Assembly (NCBI RefSeq): GCF_042646425.1
Contig: NZ_JBHRTR010000054.1
Coordinates: 372,001 to 436,000 of the forward strand
Length of the DNA stretch: 64,000 nucleotides
Direction of reading: 5' to 3'
Origin: Marinibaculum pumilum
Lineage (GTDB): Bacteria; Pseudomonadota; Alphaproteobacteria; Ferrovibrionales; Ferrovibrionaceae
Made by a program: the position numbers and the translations under genes. Below the pieces are notes generated by a model that saw only the letters and a list, made by a program, of their open reading frames with translations, had not been told where the DNA came from and did no database searches. Below, piece after piece: positions 40,590 to 48,182 of this stretch. Each line of letters opens with the position of its first letter. Position 1 is the stretch's first letter.

Positions 40590-41603
40590 TCAAAGGCTGG
40601 GATCCAGCTTCAGGAAGTCGTAGCGGTCCGCCGCCTGCAGCCGCAGGTCGCGCACCTTGCGGCCGTCGAGCACCTGCAGCTCGACTTCCAGGCCGGGCCC
40701 GCCCAGCGACCAGAGCCGGCGGTAGAAGCTGGCCTGGCCGTCGAACGGCTCGCCCTCCAGCGCCAGCACCACATTGCCCGGCGCGATCCCCGCCCGGGCC
40801 GCCGGGCCGTCGGGCGCGACCCGCTGCACCAGCAGGCCGGGGCCGAACTCCACCGTGTTCATGCCCAGCCAGGGATGCCGCGCCCCGGTGCCGCGGGCGG
40901 CGGCGGCCAGGTTGTCCAGGATCGGCGGCAGAAGGTCGATCGGCACGAAGACATTGCCCGCGCCGGGATCCTCCGCGTCCGGGCCGGCACGGCGCACGGC
41001 CAGGGCACCGATTCCGACCAGCCGGCCGGTGCTGTCCACCAGGCCGGCGCCGCCGAACTGCGGGAAGGGCGGACGGGTATAGATCGCGGCATCGAGCAGG
41101 TATTCCCAGCTGCCGGCGAACTCCCGGCGGCCGGTCACGGTGGCCGGCGCCATGCCGCCGGCGCTGTCATGGCCCAGCACCAGAGCCTTGTCGCCGACCG
41201 CCAGGCCGGTGGCATCGCCCAGCGCCAGCGGCCGGGCATCCAGCGGCACCAGCGCCCGCACCAGGCCGAAGCCGGTGTTGAAGTCGTAGGCGAGGATTTC
41301 CGCCGGCAGGCGGCGCCCGCTATGATCGACGACATCCACCGTCGCCGCTTCCAGGATCAGATAACCGATGGTCAGGACCAGACCGTCCTCGCCGATCACC
41401 ACGCCGTTGCCGGTCCGGCTCTGGCCCAGGATCTCGGCCGTGACGGCATCGCCCGGCACCACCGCCTCCAGCCGGACGGCGGCGCGGCGCAGGTCTTCCA
41501 CGGTGATGCTGCGGTCCGCGCGCTCCTGCGCGGCGGCCCGGTGGACCGGCAGGACGAACGGCAGCAGCAGGAGCGCCAGGATGAGGATGCGTTGCGGCGA
41601 CAC
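40590..41603 (-). CDS. HtrA-like S1C protease homologue with lost catalytic triad, plus PDZ
   Basis: 337 residues with a signal peptide (RILILALLLLPFVLP). The trypsin-like domain aligns by eye with DegP/DegS strands, but the usual catalytic His position reads LTIGYLI, the Asp position TGFGLVRA, and the GNSGGP nucleophile loop FGGAGLVDSTG. All three catalytic residues are therefore missing. A PDZ domain follows (LVQRVAPDGPAARAGIAPGNVVLALEG). It is most likely a periplasmic chaperone, scaffold or peptide sensor. The GTG start is preferred because it sits directly before the signal peptide; an upstream ATG at 41720 would add a non-hydrophobic leader and invade the divergent gene. Confidence 0.82.
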   Translation of the reverse strand: MSPQRILILALLLLPFVLPVHRAAAQERADRSITVEDLRRAAVRLEAVVPGDAVTAEILGQSRTGNGVVIGEDGLVLTIGYLILEAATVDVVDHSGRRLPAEILAYDFNTGFGLVRALVPLDARPLALGDATGLAVGDKALVLGHDSAGGMAPATVTGRREFAGSWEYLLDAAIYTRPPFPQFGGAGLVDSTGRLVGIGALAVRRAGPDAEDPGAGNVFVPIDLLPPILDNLAAAARGTGARHPWLGMNTVEFGPGLLVQRVAPDGPAARAGIAPGNVVLALEGEPFDGQASFYRRLWSLGGPGLEVELQVLDGRKVRDLRLQAADRYDFLKLDPSL

Positions 41604-41709
41604 GGCGGCGGGCCCGATTCGGCGGCCCGGTCGCGATCGGCACGCCGGGCCGTCGCGCCCCGGCGGCCCGGGCCGCTGGAGCTGAAAGAGGACCGTGAGG
41701 ATCCGCCCG

Positions 41710-42396
41710 ATGCCTTCCATGACGGAATTGTTCGATGCGGGCCGCCGCTGCGTCAAGGGACGGGTGCCACACCCGGGACGGACGGCGCGGCGGCTGGCCC
41801 TGGCGGCCGGCCTGCTCGGCGGGCTGTCTGCCGCGGTCCAGGCGCAGCAGGACCTCACCGCGGGCGGCCCCACGGAGTCCGCGGCCCTGCAGGCGCAGAG
41901 CCTGCACCCGCTGGTCGGGCCGGACCTGGTGGCACGGCTGGTCCAGCTGACCGGCCACCGGCTGCAGCAGGCGGAGATGACCGGGCCGAACCCCAGCCTG
42001 CTGGCCGATGCCGGCGGCTTCGTCTACGGCATCGACTTCTACCAGTGCACGGCCGCCGCCACGGGCGACGCCGACACCATGGCCGCCCCCCCGCGCTGCG
42101 CCTCGATCCGCTTCAGCACCGCCGTCGACATGCCTGCCGGCATGGCGCCCTCCGCCGCCAATGCCTGGAACCGCGACCGCCGCTTCGGCCGCCTCTGGCT
42201 GGACGAGGAAGGCGACCCGCACCTGGAGATGGACGTCAGCACCGCCGGCGGGGTCACCACGGCCCATCTGGTGGACCTGCTGGACTGGTGGAGCCTGGTG
42301 ATGAGCGACTTCCTGCAGCAGGTGCAGCTGTCGGACGAGGCGCCGCTGCCCGCCGGCAGCACGCAGGCCGGGGCGGCGCGCCAGCCCGGTGAATAG
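41710..42396 (+). CDS. YbjN-domain secreted protein
   Basis: 228 residues. A basic N-terminus with a hydrophobic run (LALAAGLLGGLSAAVQAQQ) suggests export. The mature protein has a YbjN-like core, SIRFSTAVDM followed by NAWNRDRRFGRLWLDEEGDPHLEMDV and LVDLLDWWSLVMSDF. In E. coli YbjN is a cytoplasmic stress-related modulator, but exported versions like this are common in alphaproteobacteria and their role is unknown. It is divergent from the pseudo-protease gene; the two may share a promoter region of about 100 bases. The start could also be GTG at 41695 or ATG at 41719. Confidence 0.75.
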   Translation: MPSMTELFDAGRRCVKGRVPHPGRTARRLALAAGLLGGLSAAVQAQQDLTAGGPTESAALQAQSLHPLVGPDLVARLVQLTGHRLQQAEMTGPNPSLLADAGGFVYGIDFYQCTAAATGDADTMAAPPRCASIRFSTAVDMPAGMAPSAANAWNRDRRFGRLWLDEEGDPHLEMDVSTAGGVTTAHLVDLLDWWSLVMSDFLQQVQLSDEAPLPAGSTQAGAARQPGE

Positions 42397-42472
42397 GCAT
42401 CCCGCCCTGTGGTAGCCTGACCAATGTCCGTCCGATGACGGTCCCCGCACGCCCTGATCCGACGAGGCAGAG

Positions 42473-42886
42473 ATGGCCCTGAAGGTCCGCGAGATCGACC
42501 ACCTGGTGCTGCGCACCACCGACATGCCGCGCGCGCTGCGCTTCTATGCGGAAGTGCTGGGCTGCCACGAGGAACGCCGGCTGGACGAGCTCGGCCTGGT
42601 GCAGCTCCGCGCCGGCCGCTCGATGATCGACCTGATCGACGTGGCCGTGCAGGCGAAGTCCGGCGACGGCGCGGCCCCCGCCCAGGCGACCCGCAACCAG
42701 GACCATTTCTGCGTGCGCATCGAGCCCTGGGACGAGGGCGAGATCCGCGACCTGCTGGCCAGCCACGGCATCGAAGCGGGCGAGGCGGTCACCCGCTACG
42801 GTGCCGAGGGCGACGGCCCGTCGATCTACTTCAACGATCCCGACGGCAACATGGTGGAGCTGAAGGGACCGCCGGCAAAGGCCTGA
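42473..42886 (+). CDS. VOC-family (glyoxalase/dioxygenase fold) protein
   Basis: 137 residues forming two beta-alpha-beta-beta-beta modules: IDHLVLRTTDMPRALRFYAEVLG with the metal His, and DHFCVRIEPWDEGEIRDLL, ending FNDPDGNMVELKGP with the metal Glu. His, His and Glu metal ligands are in place. It is close in pattern to small virulence/glyoxalase-like proteins of unknown substrate. GAGG lies about eight bases before the ATG. Confidence 0.85.
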   Translation: MALKVREIDHLVLRTTDMPRALRFYAEVLGCHEERRLDELGLVQLRAGRSMIDLIDVAVQAKSGDGAAPAQATRNQDHFCVRIEPWDEGEIRDLLASHGIEAGEAVTRYGAEGDGPSIYFNDPDGNMVELKGPPAKA

Positions 42887-43022
42887 GCTCCGCGGGCGAC
42901 CCGGCCGCAACGGCGATTTCCAGGACCATCGCATGCGCCGCGGAAGGGCGAAGCCCCACCAGCGGCCGGCCTTCGGATTTCCCGAAGTGGCCGCCGGCAT
43001 CCGCAGTACCGAACCCGTTCAT
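42831..43022 (-). CDS. Possible small ORF with a strong ribosome-binding site
   Basis: 63 codons preceded by AAGGAG at six bases from the ATG, a better ribosome site than most genes here. It reads partly antisense to the end of the VOC gene, and the C-terminal half is Pro/Cys/Arg-rich and looks like shadow translation. The first 40 codons, in the 268-base gap before the LysR gene, could be a genuine short peptide gene. There is no homology evidence. Confidence 0.25.
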   Translation of the reverse strand: MNGFGTADAGGHFGKSEGRPLVGLRPSAAHAMVLEIAVAAGSPAELRPLPAVPSAPPCCRRDR

Positions 43023-43154
43023 GCCCTGCTCCTTCCTGTGGGTGGCAGGACATCAGTTGGATGGTGAATCCGGCAGCCGCATGACCCGATTGTGTCGGTG
43101 CCCGTGGGCCAGCGTCCGTGCATGGGTGCCGGTGCGTCGCCGCCTGGCCGAACC

Positions 43155-44003
43155 TCACACGGCCAGCTCCCGCTCCAGGAACTCCGCCAGGTGCTGCGCC
43201 GCCGGACCCAGGCCGTCGGCTGCCCGGTGCAGGGCGATCTCCGCCGAGGGCAAAGCCGGCAAGCCCTCTCCCGGCCCCAGCACCCGCAGGTCGGGCCGCG
43301 CGGTGCCCGCCTTGACCACCGTCAGCGCGATGCCGGCGGCGGCGGCGGATTCGATGGCGGAGATCGAGGAGGAGGAATAGACGATCCGCCAGGGCAGGCC
43401 GGCCCGGTCGAGCGCATCCACCGCCCAGCCGCGGAACAGGTTGCCGGGCGCCAGCACCGCCAGCGGCACCACCGACAGCTCCGGCAGCGGCCGCCGCGCG
43501 GCATAGGCCCAGCAGGTCCGTTCGGTCCGCAGCACCCGGCCCGCCTTCGCGCCGGCCGGCTGGGTCGCCAGCACCAGGTCGAAAGCGCTGCCCAGCTGCG
43601 GCAGGAAGGCGCTGGTGAAGCCGGTCGTCACCTCCAGCCCGATCGCCGGATAGCGGCGCATGAACTCCGCGAACAGGGCCGGGAGGACATGGGTGGCGTA
43701 ATCGTCCATCACCCCGATCCGCACCCGGCCGGTGACCCGCGCGCCTTCCAGTTCCGCCAATGCGGCATCGTGCAGCCCGACGATGCGCCGCGCCGTGCCC
43801 AGCAGCGCCTCGCCCTGTGCGGTCAGCGCGACCCCGGCCGGACCGCGGCTGAAGACGGCGGCGCCGGCGATCTCCTCCAGCTTGGCGATCTGCATGCTGA
43901 CCGCCGATTGCGACCGGTGCAGCCGCCGCGCCGCCGCGGTGAAGCCACCGGCCTCCGCCACCGTCAGGAAGGCGCGGAAGGTCGCCATGTCGATGTCGCG
44001 CAT
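43155..44003 (-). CDS. LysR-family transcriptional regulator
   Basis: 282 residues. The N-terminal winged HTH is ATFRAFLTVAEAGGFTAAARRLHRSQSAVSMQIAKLEE. The effector domain (about 90-282) has GRVRIGVMDDYATHVLPALF and PGNLFRGWAVDAL. It is divergent from the dihydroxy-acid dehydratase gene across a 111-base gap and is likely to regulate it or itself. The start is the ATG directly before RDIDMATFRAF; an ATG five codons earlier is possible. Confidence 0.88.
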   Translation of the reverse strand: MRDIDMATFRAFLTVAEAGGFTAAARRLHRSQSAVSMQIAKLEEIAGAAVFSRGPAGVALTAQGEALLGTARRIVGLHDAALAELEGARVTGRVRIGVMDDYATHVLPALFAEFMRRYPAIGLEVTTGFTSAFLPQLGSAFDLVLATQPAGAKAGRVLRTERTCWAYAARRPLPELSVVPLAVLAPGNLFRGWAVDALDRAGLPWRIVYSSSSISAIESAAAAGIALTVVKAGTARPDLRVLGPGEGLPALPSAEIALHRAADGLGPAAQHLAEFLERELAV

Positions 44004-44027
44004 CGTTCCGTTCCCCATCAGCAATTC

Positions 44028-44037
44028 GGATCGATCC
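44028..44037. promoter_or_regulatory. Palindrome GGATCGATCC between lysR and ilvD
   Basis: A perfect 10-bp palindrome in the divergent LysR/ilvD gap, a candidate LysR half-operator. Such a short palindrome may occur by chance. Confidence 0.35.
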
Positions 44038-44114
44038 TATCAGAACTATGTGTTTTGCCGATGCTATATGCCGCCCTAGCCTGCTTACCGGATCGACGGA
44101 GAAGGAGGCCTGTC

Positions 44115-45959
44115 ATGCCGCAATACCGCTCCCGCACCAGCACCGCCGGCCGGCGCATGGCCGCCGCCCGCGGCCTGTGGCGCGCCACCGGGCTGCGCGA
44201 CGAGGATTTCCGCAAGCCGATCGTGGCGATCGCGAATTCCTACAGCCAGTTCGTGCCCGGACATGTCCATCTGCGCAGCTGCGCCGACATTGTCGCCCGC
44301 GCCGTCTGGCAGGCTGGCGGCGTGCCGCGGGAATTCAACACCATCGCCATCGACGACGGGATCGCCATGGGCCATGGCGGCATGCTGTACAGCCTGCCGT
44401 CGCGCGACCTGATCGCCGACGCGGTGGAATATGTCGTGCAGGCCCATTGCGCCGACGCGCTGGTCTGCATCGGCAATTGCGACAAGATCAGCCCCGGCAT
44501 GCTGATGGCGATCATGCGGCTGAACATTCCCGCGATCTTCGTCTCCGGCGGCCCGATGGAGGCCGGGCGCACCGACCTCGGCGGGGCTGCACCCCAGGCC
44601 AGCGACCTGATCGACATCATCCGCGCCAGCGCCGACCCCGAAGCCGCCGATGGCGATGTCGCGGCGTTGGAGCGCTCCGCCTGCCCGACCTGCGGCTCCT
44701 GCTCCGGCATGTTTACCGCCAATTCGATGAACTGCCTGGCGGAGGCGCTGGGCCTGGCCCTGCCCGGCAACGGCTCGCTGCTGGCCACCCATGCCCGCCG
44801 CCGCACCCTGTTCGAGGAAGCTGGCCGCACCATCGTCTCGCTGGCGCAGCGCTGGTACGAGGCGGAGGATGCGACCGCCCTGCCGCGCGGCATCGCCACC
44901 CGGACCGCCTTCGAGAACGCGATGCGGCTGGACATCGCCATGGGCGGATCGACCAACACCGTCCTGCACCTGCTCGCCCTGGCAGAGGAGGGCGCGGTGC
45001 CGTTCGACATGGCGGCGATCGACCGGCTGTCGCGCGCCACGCCGCAGCTCTGCAAGGTCGCGCCCGCGACGCCGGCCTATCACATGGAGGATGTCCACCG
45101 CGCCGGCGGCATCGTCGGCATCCTGGGCGAACTGCAGCGCGCCGGCCTGATCGACGGCACGGCACCGACCGTCCATGCCCCCGACATGGCCGCCTTCATC
45201 GCCGGCTGGGATATTGCCGGTGATCCGGCGCCGGCGGCGCGGGATTTCTTCCGCGCCGCGCCCGGCGGCCAGCGCACCGTGCAGCCCTTTTCGCAGGACC
45301 GGATGTACGAAAGCCTGGATCTGGAGCGCGCGTCCGGCTGCATCCGCGATGCCGCGCATGCCTATCGCGCCGATGGCGGCCTGGCCGTGCTGTCCGGCAA
45401 CCTGGCGCCGGACGGCTGCATCGTGAAGACTGCCGGTGTACCCGATCACCTGATGCGGTTCGAGGGACCGGCCCGGGTCTTCGACAGCCAGGAGGCGGTG
45501 ACCGACGCTATCCTCGCCGGCGCGATCGCGCCGGGCAGCGCGATCGTCGTGCGGTTCGAGGGGCCGAAGGGCGGCCCCGGCATGCAGGAGATGCTCTATC
45601 CCTCCACCTACCTGAAGTCGGTCGGCCTGGCGGACAGCTGCGCGCTGATCACCGACGGCCGCTTCTCCGGCGGTTCCTCCGGCCTGTCGGTCGGCCATCT
45701 CTCGCCGGAAGCGGCGGAGGGCGGGCCGATCGGCCTGGTGGAGGATGGCGACCGGATCCGCATCGACATCCCCGCCCGCCGCGTCGAGCTTCTTGTGGCG
45801 GACGACGACCTGGCCGCCCGCCGCAGCCGCCTGCCGCCGGGCCCGGGCGGGCTCTGGGCGGCACAGGGGCGGCAGCGGCAGGTCAGCCGCGCGCTGCAGC
45901 TCTATGCCCGCTCCGTCTCCAGCGCCGCACGCGGCGCGGTGCGGGTGCTGGATTTCTAG
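44115..45959 (+). CDS. ilvD: Dihydroxy-acid dehydratase
   Basis: 614 residues. Start MPQYRSRTSTAGRRMAAARGLWRATG, FVPGHVHL and GIAMGHGGMLYSLPSR match the IlvD family over the full length. Iron-sulfur cysteines are in IGNCDKISPGM and CPTCGSCSGMFTANSM. The C-terminal swivel domain has YLKSVGLADSCALITDGRFSGGSSGLSVGH. It dehydrates 2,3-dihydroxy-isovalerate and -methylvalerate in branched-chain amino-acid synthesis. The divergent LysR gene is not the usual ilvD context, so a catabolic sugar-acid dehydratase paralogue is a less likely alternative. AAGGAGG is seven bases from the ATG. Confidence 0.92.
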   Translation: MPQYRSRTSTAGRRMAAARGLWRATGLRDEDFRKPIVAIANSYSQFVPGHVHLRSCADIVARAVWQAGGVPREFNTIAIDDGIAMGHGGMLYSLPSRDLIADAVEYVVQAHCADALVCIGNCDKISPGMLMAIMRLNIPAIFVSGGPMEAGRTDLGGAAPQASDLIDIIRASADPEAADGDVAALERSACPTCGSCSGMFTANSMNCLAEALGLALPGNGSLLATHARRRTLFEEAGRTIVSLAQRWYEAEDATALPRGIATRTAFENAMRLDIAMGGSTNTVLHLLALAEEGAVPFDMAAIDRLSRATPQLCKVAPATPAYHMEDVHRAGGIVGILGELQRAGLIDGTAPTVHAPDMAAFIAGWDIAGDPAPAARDFFRAAPGGQRTVQPFSQDRMYESLDLERASGCIRDAAHAYRADGGLAVLSGNLAPDGCIVKTAGVPDHLMRFEGPARVFDSQEAVTDAILAGAIAPGSAIVVRFEGPKGGPGMQEMLYPSTYLKSVGLADSCALITDGRFSGGSSGLSVGHLSPEAAEGGPIGLVEDGDRIRIDIPARRVELLVADDDLAARRSRLPPGPGGLWAAQGRQRQVSRALQLYARSVSSAARGAVRVLDF

Positions 45960-46093
45960 CCGGCTGCGCACCGCCGCCGGGTGCTCGGTTGCGGACTCTT
46001 CACTTGAACGATCGGCCGGGACCAATACCGTAGCGGGACGGGGCATGTCCTCGACCGGCCCGCCTCGGACCGCCCACAGAAGGGGAGCGGGAC

Positions 46094-46789
46094 ATGACCC
46101 TGCGCGCATCGCTGCTGATCCTGGCCTGCCTGACATTCGCCCTGCCGGCCGCTGCGCAGGAGGGGCTGCTCTACCTGACCACGCCACAGGGCGAGGCGCG
46201 CCTGCTCGGCGCCGACCTGAACCGCGACTATTTCAGCCTGGCCAGCTATGTCGAAGCCGAAGAGGTGCTGACCTTCTGCGGCCCGGCCACGGTGGCGGGC
46301 GTCGCCAATTCGCTGGGCATTGCGCGGCCGACCCTGGCGCGGCGCTATCCCTGGAAGCTGTTCACCCAGGACCTCACCTTCAATGCCGCCAACCAGGCCA
46401 TGAAGCCCTTCCAGAAGGTGGAGAGCGAGGGCCTGACCCTCGCCGAGCTGGACCGCTTCATCGAGAATCTCGGCATGACGGCGGAGCATCATTTTGCCGA
46501 CGAAACCGGGGTCGACGCCCTGCGGGCCGCGATCAAGGCGGCGCTCGCCGATCGCAATTCGCGCTTCGTGGCGAACTATTCGCGCAAGGCGCTGGGGCAG
46601 GAAGGCGACGGCCATATCTCGCCGGTCGCCGCCTATGATTCGGCGACCGACTCCGTGCTGATCCTCGACGTGGCGAAGTACAAATACCCGCCGGTCTGGA
46701 TCGAGGTGGAGATGTTCCATGCCGCGATGCTGCTGAAGGATACGAGCTCCGACCGTTCGCGCGGCTTCGTGATCGTCTCCAGGCCCTGA
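46094..46789 (+). CDS. Secreted phytochelatin-synthase-like cysteine peptidase
   Basis: 231 residues with a signal peptide (LLILACLTFALPAAAQE). The papain-like catalytic residues of the phytochelatin synthase family are visible: Cys in EEVLTFCGPATVAGV, His in GHISPVAAYD and Asp in LILDVAKYKYPPVW. Bacterial members lack the plant C-terminal domain and mainly hydrolyse glutathione to gamma-Glu-Cys. The export signal puts this one in the periplasm, where it could process glutathione or phytochelatin-like thiols. It stands alone between ilvD and a Crp/Fnr regulator, convergent with the latter. Confidence 0.85.
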   Translation: MTLRASLLILACLTFALPAAAQEGLLYLTTPQGEARLLGADLNRDYFSLASYVEAEEVLTFCGPATVAGVANSLGIARPTLARRYPWKLFTQDLTFNAANQAMKPFQKVESEGLTLAELDRFIENLGMTAEHHFADETGVDALRAAIKAALADRNSRFVANYSRKALGQEGDGHISPVAAYDSATDSVLILDVAKYKYPPVWIEVEMFHAAMLLKDTSSDRSRGFVIVSRP

Positions 46790-46813
46790 CGGGTCTCCGG
46801 CGCGGTGGCGGCG

Positions 46814-47473
46814 TCACCCCGTCGGCCGGTCGCGCACCAGGAAGCGGCCGCCGACCAGGTCGATGGCGCCGGCCTCGCGCAGCCGCTGCAGGCAGCGGGT
46901 CACGGTGACCCGACTGGTGCCGGTCATCGCCGCGATCTCCTCGTGGGTCAGCCGGTTGACCAGCAGCCGGCCGCCGGGATGATCGGTGCCGAACATCACC
47001 GCCAGCCGCCGGAACAGTTCCATTAGGCGCCCCTCCGGTTCGCGGGAGACCAGCTGTTCCAGCCGCACCGCCAGCACCCGCTGCTTCAGGCTGGTGGCCC
47101 GCAAGAGCGCGGCGGCGAAGCCGGGATCGGCAGCGAACAGGTCGCCCAGCCGGTCGGCGTCGAAGGCGGTCGCCACTGTCTCCTCCACCGCGACCGCCGA
47201 GGAAAAGCGCGGCAGCCGGTCGAAGGCCGCGCCTTCGCCGCAGATCGTGTCCGGGCCCATATATTCCAGGATCGTCTCGGTCCCGTCCGCGCGCAGGATG
47301 GAGACCTGCACCATGCCGGCCTCCACGAAGTAGAACAGCGGCGAGATTTCGCCCTGTTCGTACAGCGCCGCGCCGGCGGCAAAGCGCCGCTGTCGCCCGG
47401 CACTCCGATGTGCCCGGATGGCCGCCGTCAGCGCTTCGTCCATTCGCCAGGTCGCCTGCTGCCCGCCGCTCAT
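46814..47473 (-). CDS. Crp/Fnr-family transcriptional regulator
   Basis: 219 residues. A cyclic-nucleotide-binding beta-barrel (about 25-135: GAALYEQGEISPLFYFVEAGMVQV, then YMGPDTICGEGAAF) is followed by a Crp-type winged HTH (RLTHEEIAAMTGTSRVTVTRCLQRL). No Fnr-like N-terminal cysteine cluster is present, so it is not an obvious oxygen sensor, and the Arg/Ser pair that binds cAMP in Crp is not evident. Effector unknown. It is divergent from two very small ORFs. Confidence 0.87.
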   Translation of the reverse strand: MSGGQQATWRMDEALTAAIRAHRSAGRQRRFAAGAALYEQGEISPLFYFVEAGMVQVSILRADGTETILEYMGPDTICGEGAAFDRLPRFSSAVAVEETVATAFDADRLGDLFAADPGFAAALLRATSLKQRVLAVRLEQLVSREPEGRLMELFRRLAVMFGTDHPGGRLLVNRLTHEEIAAMTGTSRVTVTRCLQRLREAGAIDLVGGRFLVRDRPTG

Positions 47474-47634
47474 CGCCCGTTCTTCCCGTGGTCCCGCAAT
47501 TCCGCCCGGAATGAAGCCAAGTATGTCGGCCGGTGTCACGCGGTTGCGTGCCGGGACCGTCGCGCCGATGTCCATCAAACGGGGCCGCCATGCCTCGACG
47601 TGGAATCGACAGCAGGCTGAAAGGGAACATCGCC

Positions 47635-47766
47635 ATGACCCGCACGCAGACGAAGCCGAACGGCCCCTTCGCCCCGAAGCGGAACACCGCGGAACGCAGG
47701 ACCGCCGCCGTCGACCTGGATCGGGTGTCTGCCGGGTCGACATTCCTGGAGCAGCTGGACCTGTAG
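47635..47766 (+). CDS. Small ORF, 43 residues, unknown
   Basis: Hydrophilic peptide starting MTRTQTKPNGPFAPKRN and ending STFLEQLDL, with AAGGGAAC upstream of the ATG. Codon use is host-like, and the hydrophobic C-terminal LEQLDL after a basic N-terminus looks non-random. It is first of two short ORFs divergent from the Crp/Fnr gene. No family recognised; a short regulatory or precursor peptide is possible but unsupported. Confidence 0.4.
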   Translation: MTRTQTKPNGPFAPKRNTAERRTAAVDLDRVSAGSTFLEQLDL

Positions 47767-47882
47767 GGGGCCGATCGTCGCCGGGGGGTGGGGAGCCCGC
47801 CCTCGACACGATGACCGCCGGCACGAGGGTCGCGGCCGGCTCGATCCTCCAGGCCCCGACCGACCAGCAGAGGAACAAGGCC

Positions 47883-48041
47883 ATGAGGAAGACCAGGTCC
47901 GGGGCCCTGCACCGCGCGCCGCGGCAGGCCGCCGGCAAACCGGCAACCGATGCCGGTGGCAAGGCAGGCCAGCCGGACAAGGCCGCCGCCGGGACCGCCA
48001 ACATCTACGAGACCGAAAGCCAGACGGTCAGCGACTTCTAG
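47883..48041 (+). CDS. Small ORF, 52 residues, unknown
   Basis: Basic, Ala/Gly/Lys-rich peptide (MRKTRSGALHRAPRQAAG) ending with an acidic ETESQTVSDF. An AGAGGAACA sequence precedes the ATG at a spacing similar to the preceding small ORF. The basic-then-acidic layout parallels that ORF, so the two may be diverged duplicates. No domain. Confidence 0.38.
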   Translation: MRKTRSGALHRAPRQAAGKPATDAGGKAGQPDKAAAGTANIYETESQTVSDF

Positions 48042-48182
48042 CCAGGTCGCCCGTTCATGAGACGGCAGCCCCGCGCGCCGGTATCGCCGGATACAGCACC
48101 GGCACCACGGCCGCACTAGACTGCCTGCCTCGATCATGGTCCGGCACCGCGCGGTGCGGACGGCGACTGGGGAGGCTGGCGG

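Larger units (their letters stand above)
47474..48182. other. Long intergenic stretch with two very small ORFs
   Basis: About 700 bases between the Crp/Fnr regulator and the oxygenase gene. Apart from the two small ORFs listed separately I see no gene, RNA or clear terminator. The upstream segments of the two ORFs resemble each other around a CAGCAG...GGAACA...GCC-ATG pattern, which suggests local duplication. Confidence 0.5.

Noticed and set aside
40590..41603. Active DegP-type protease
   Set aside because: The fold is right but the His, Asp and Ser positions are all substituted.
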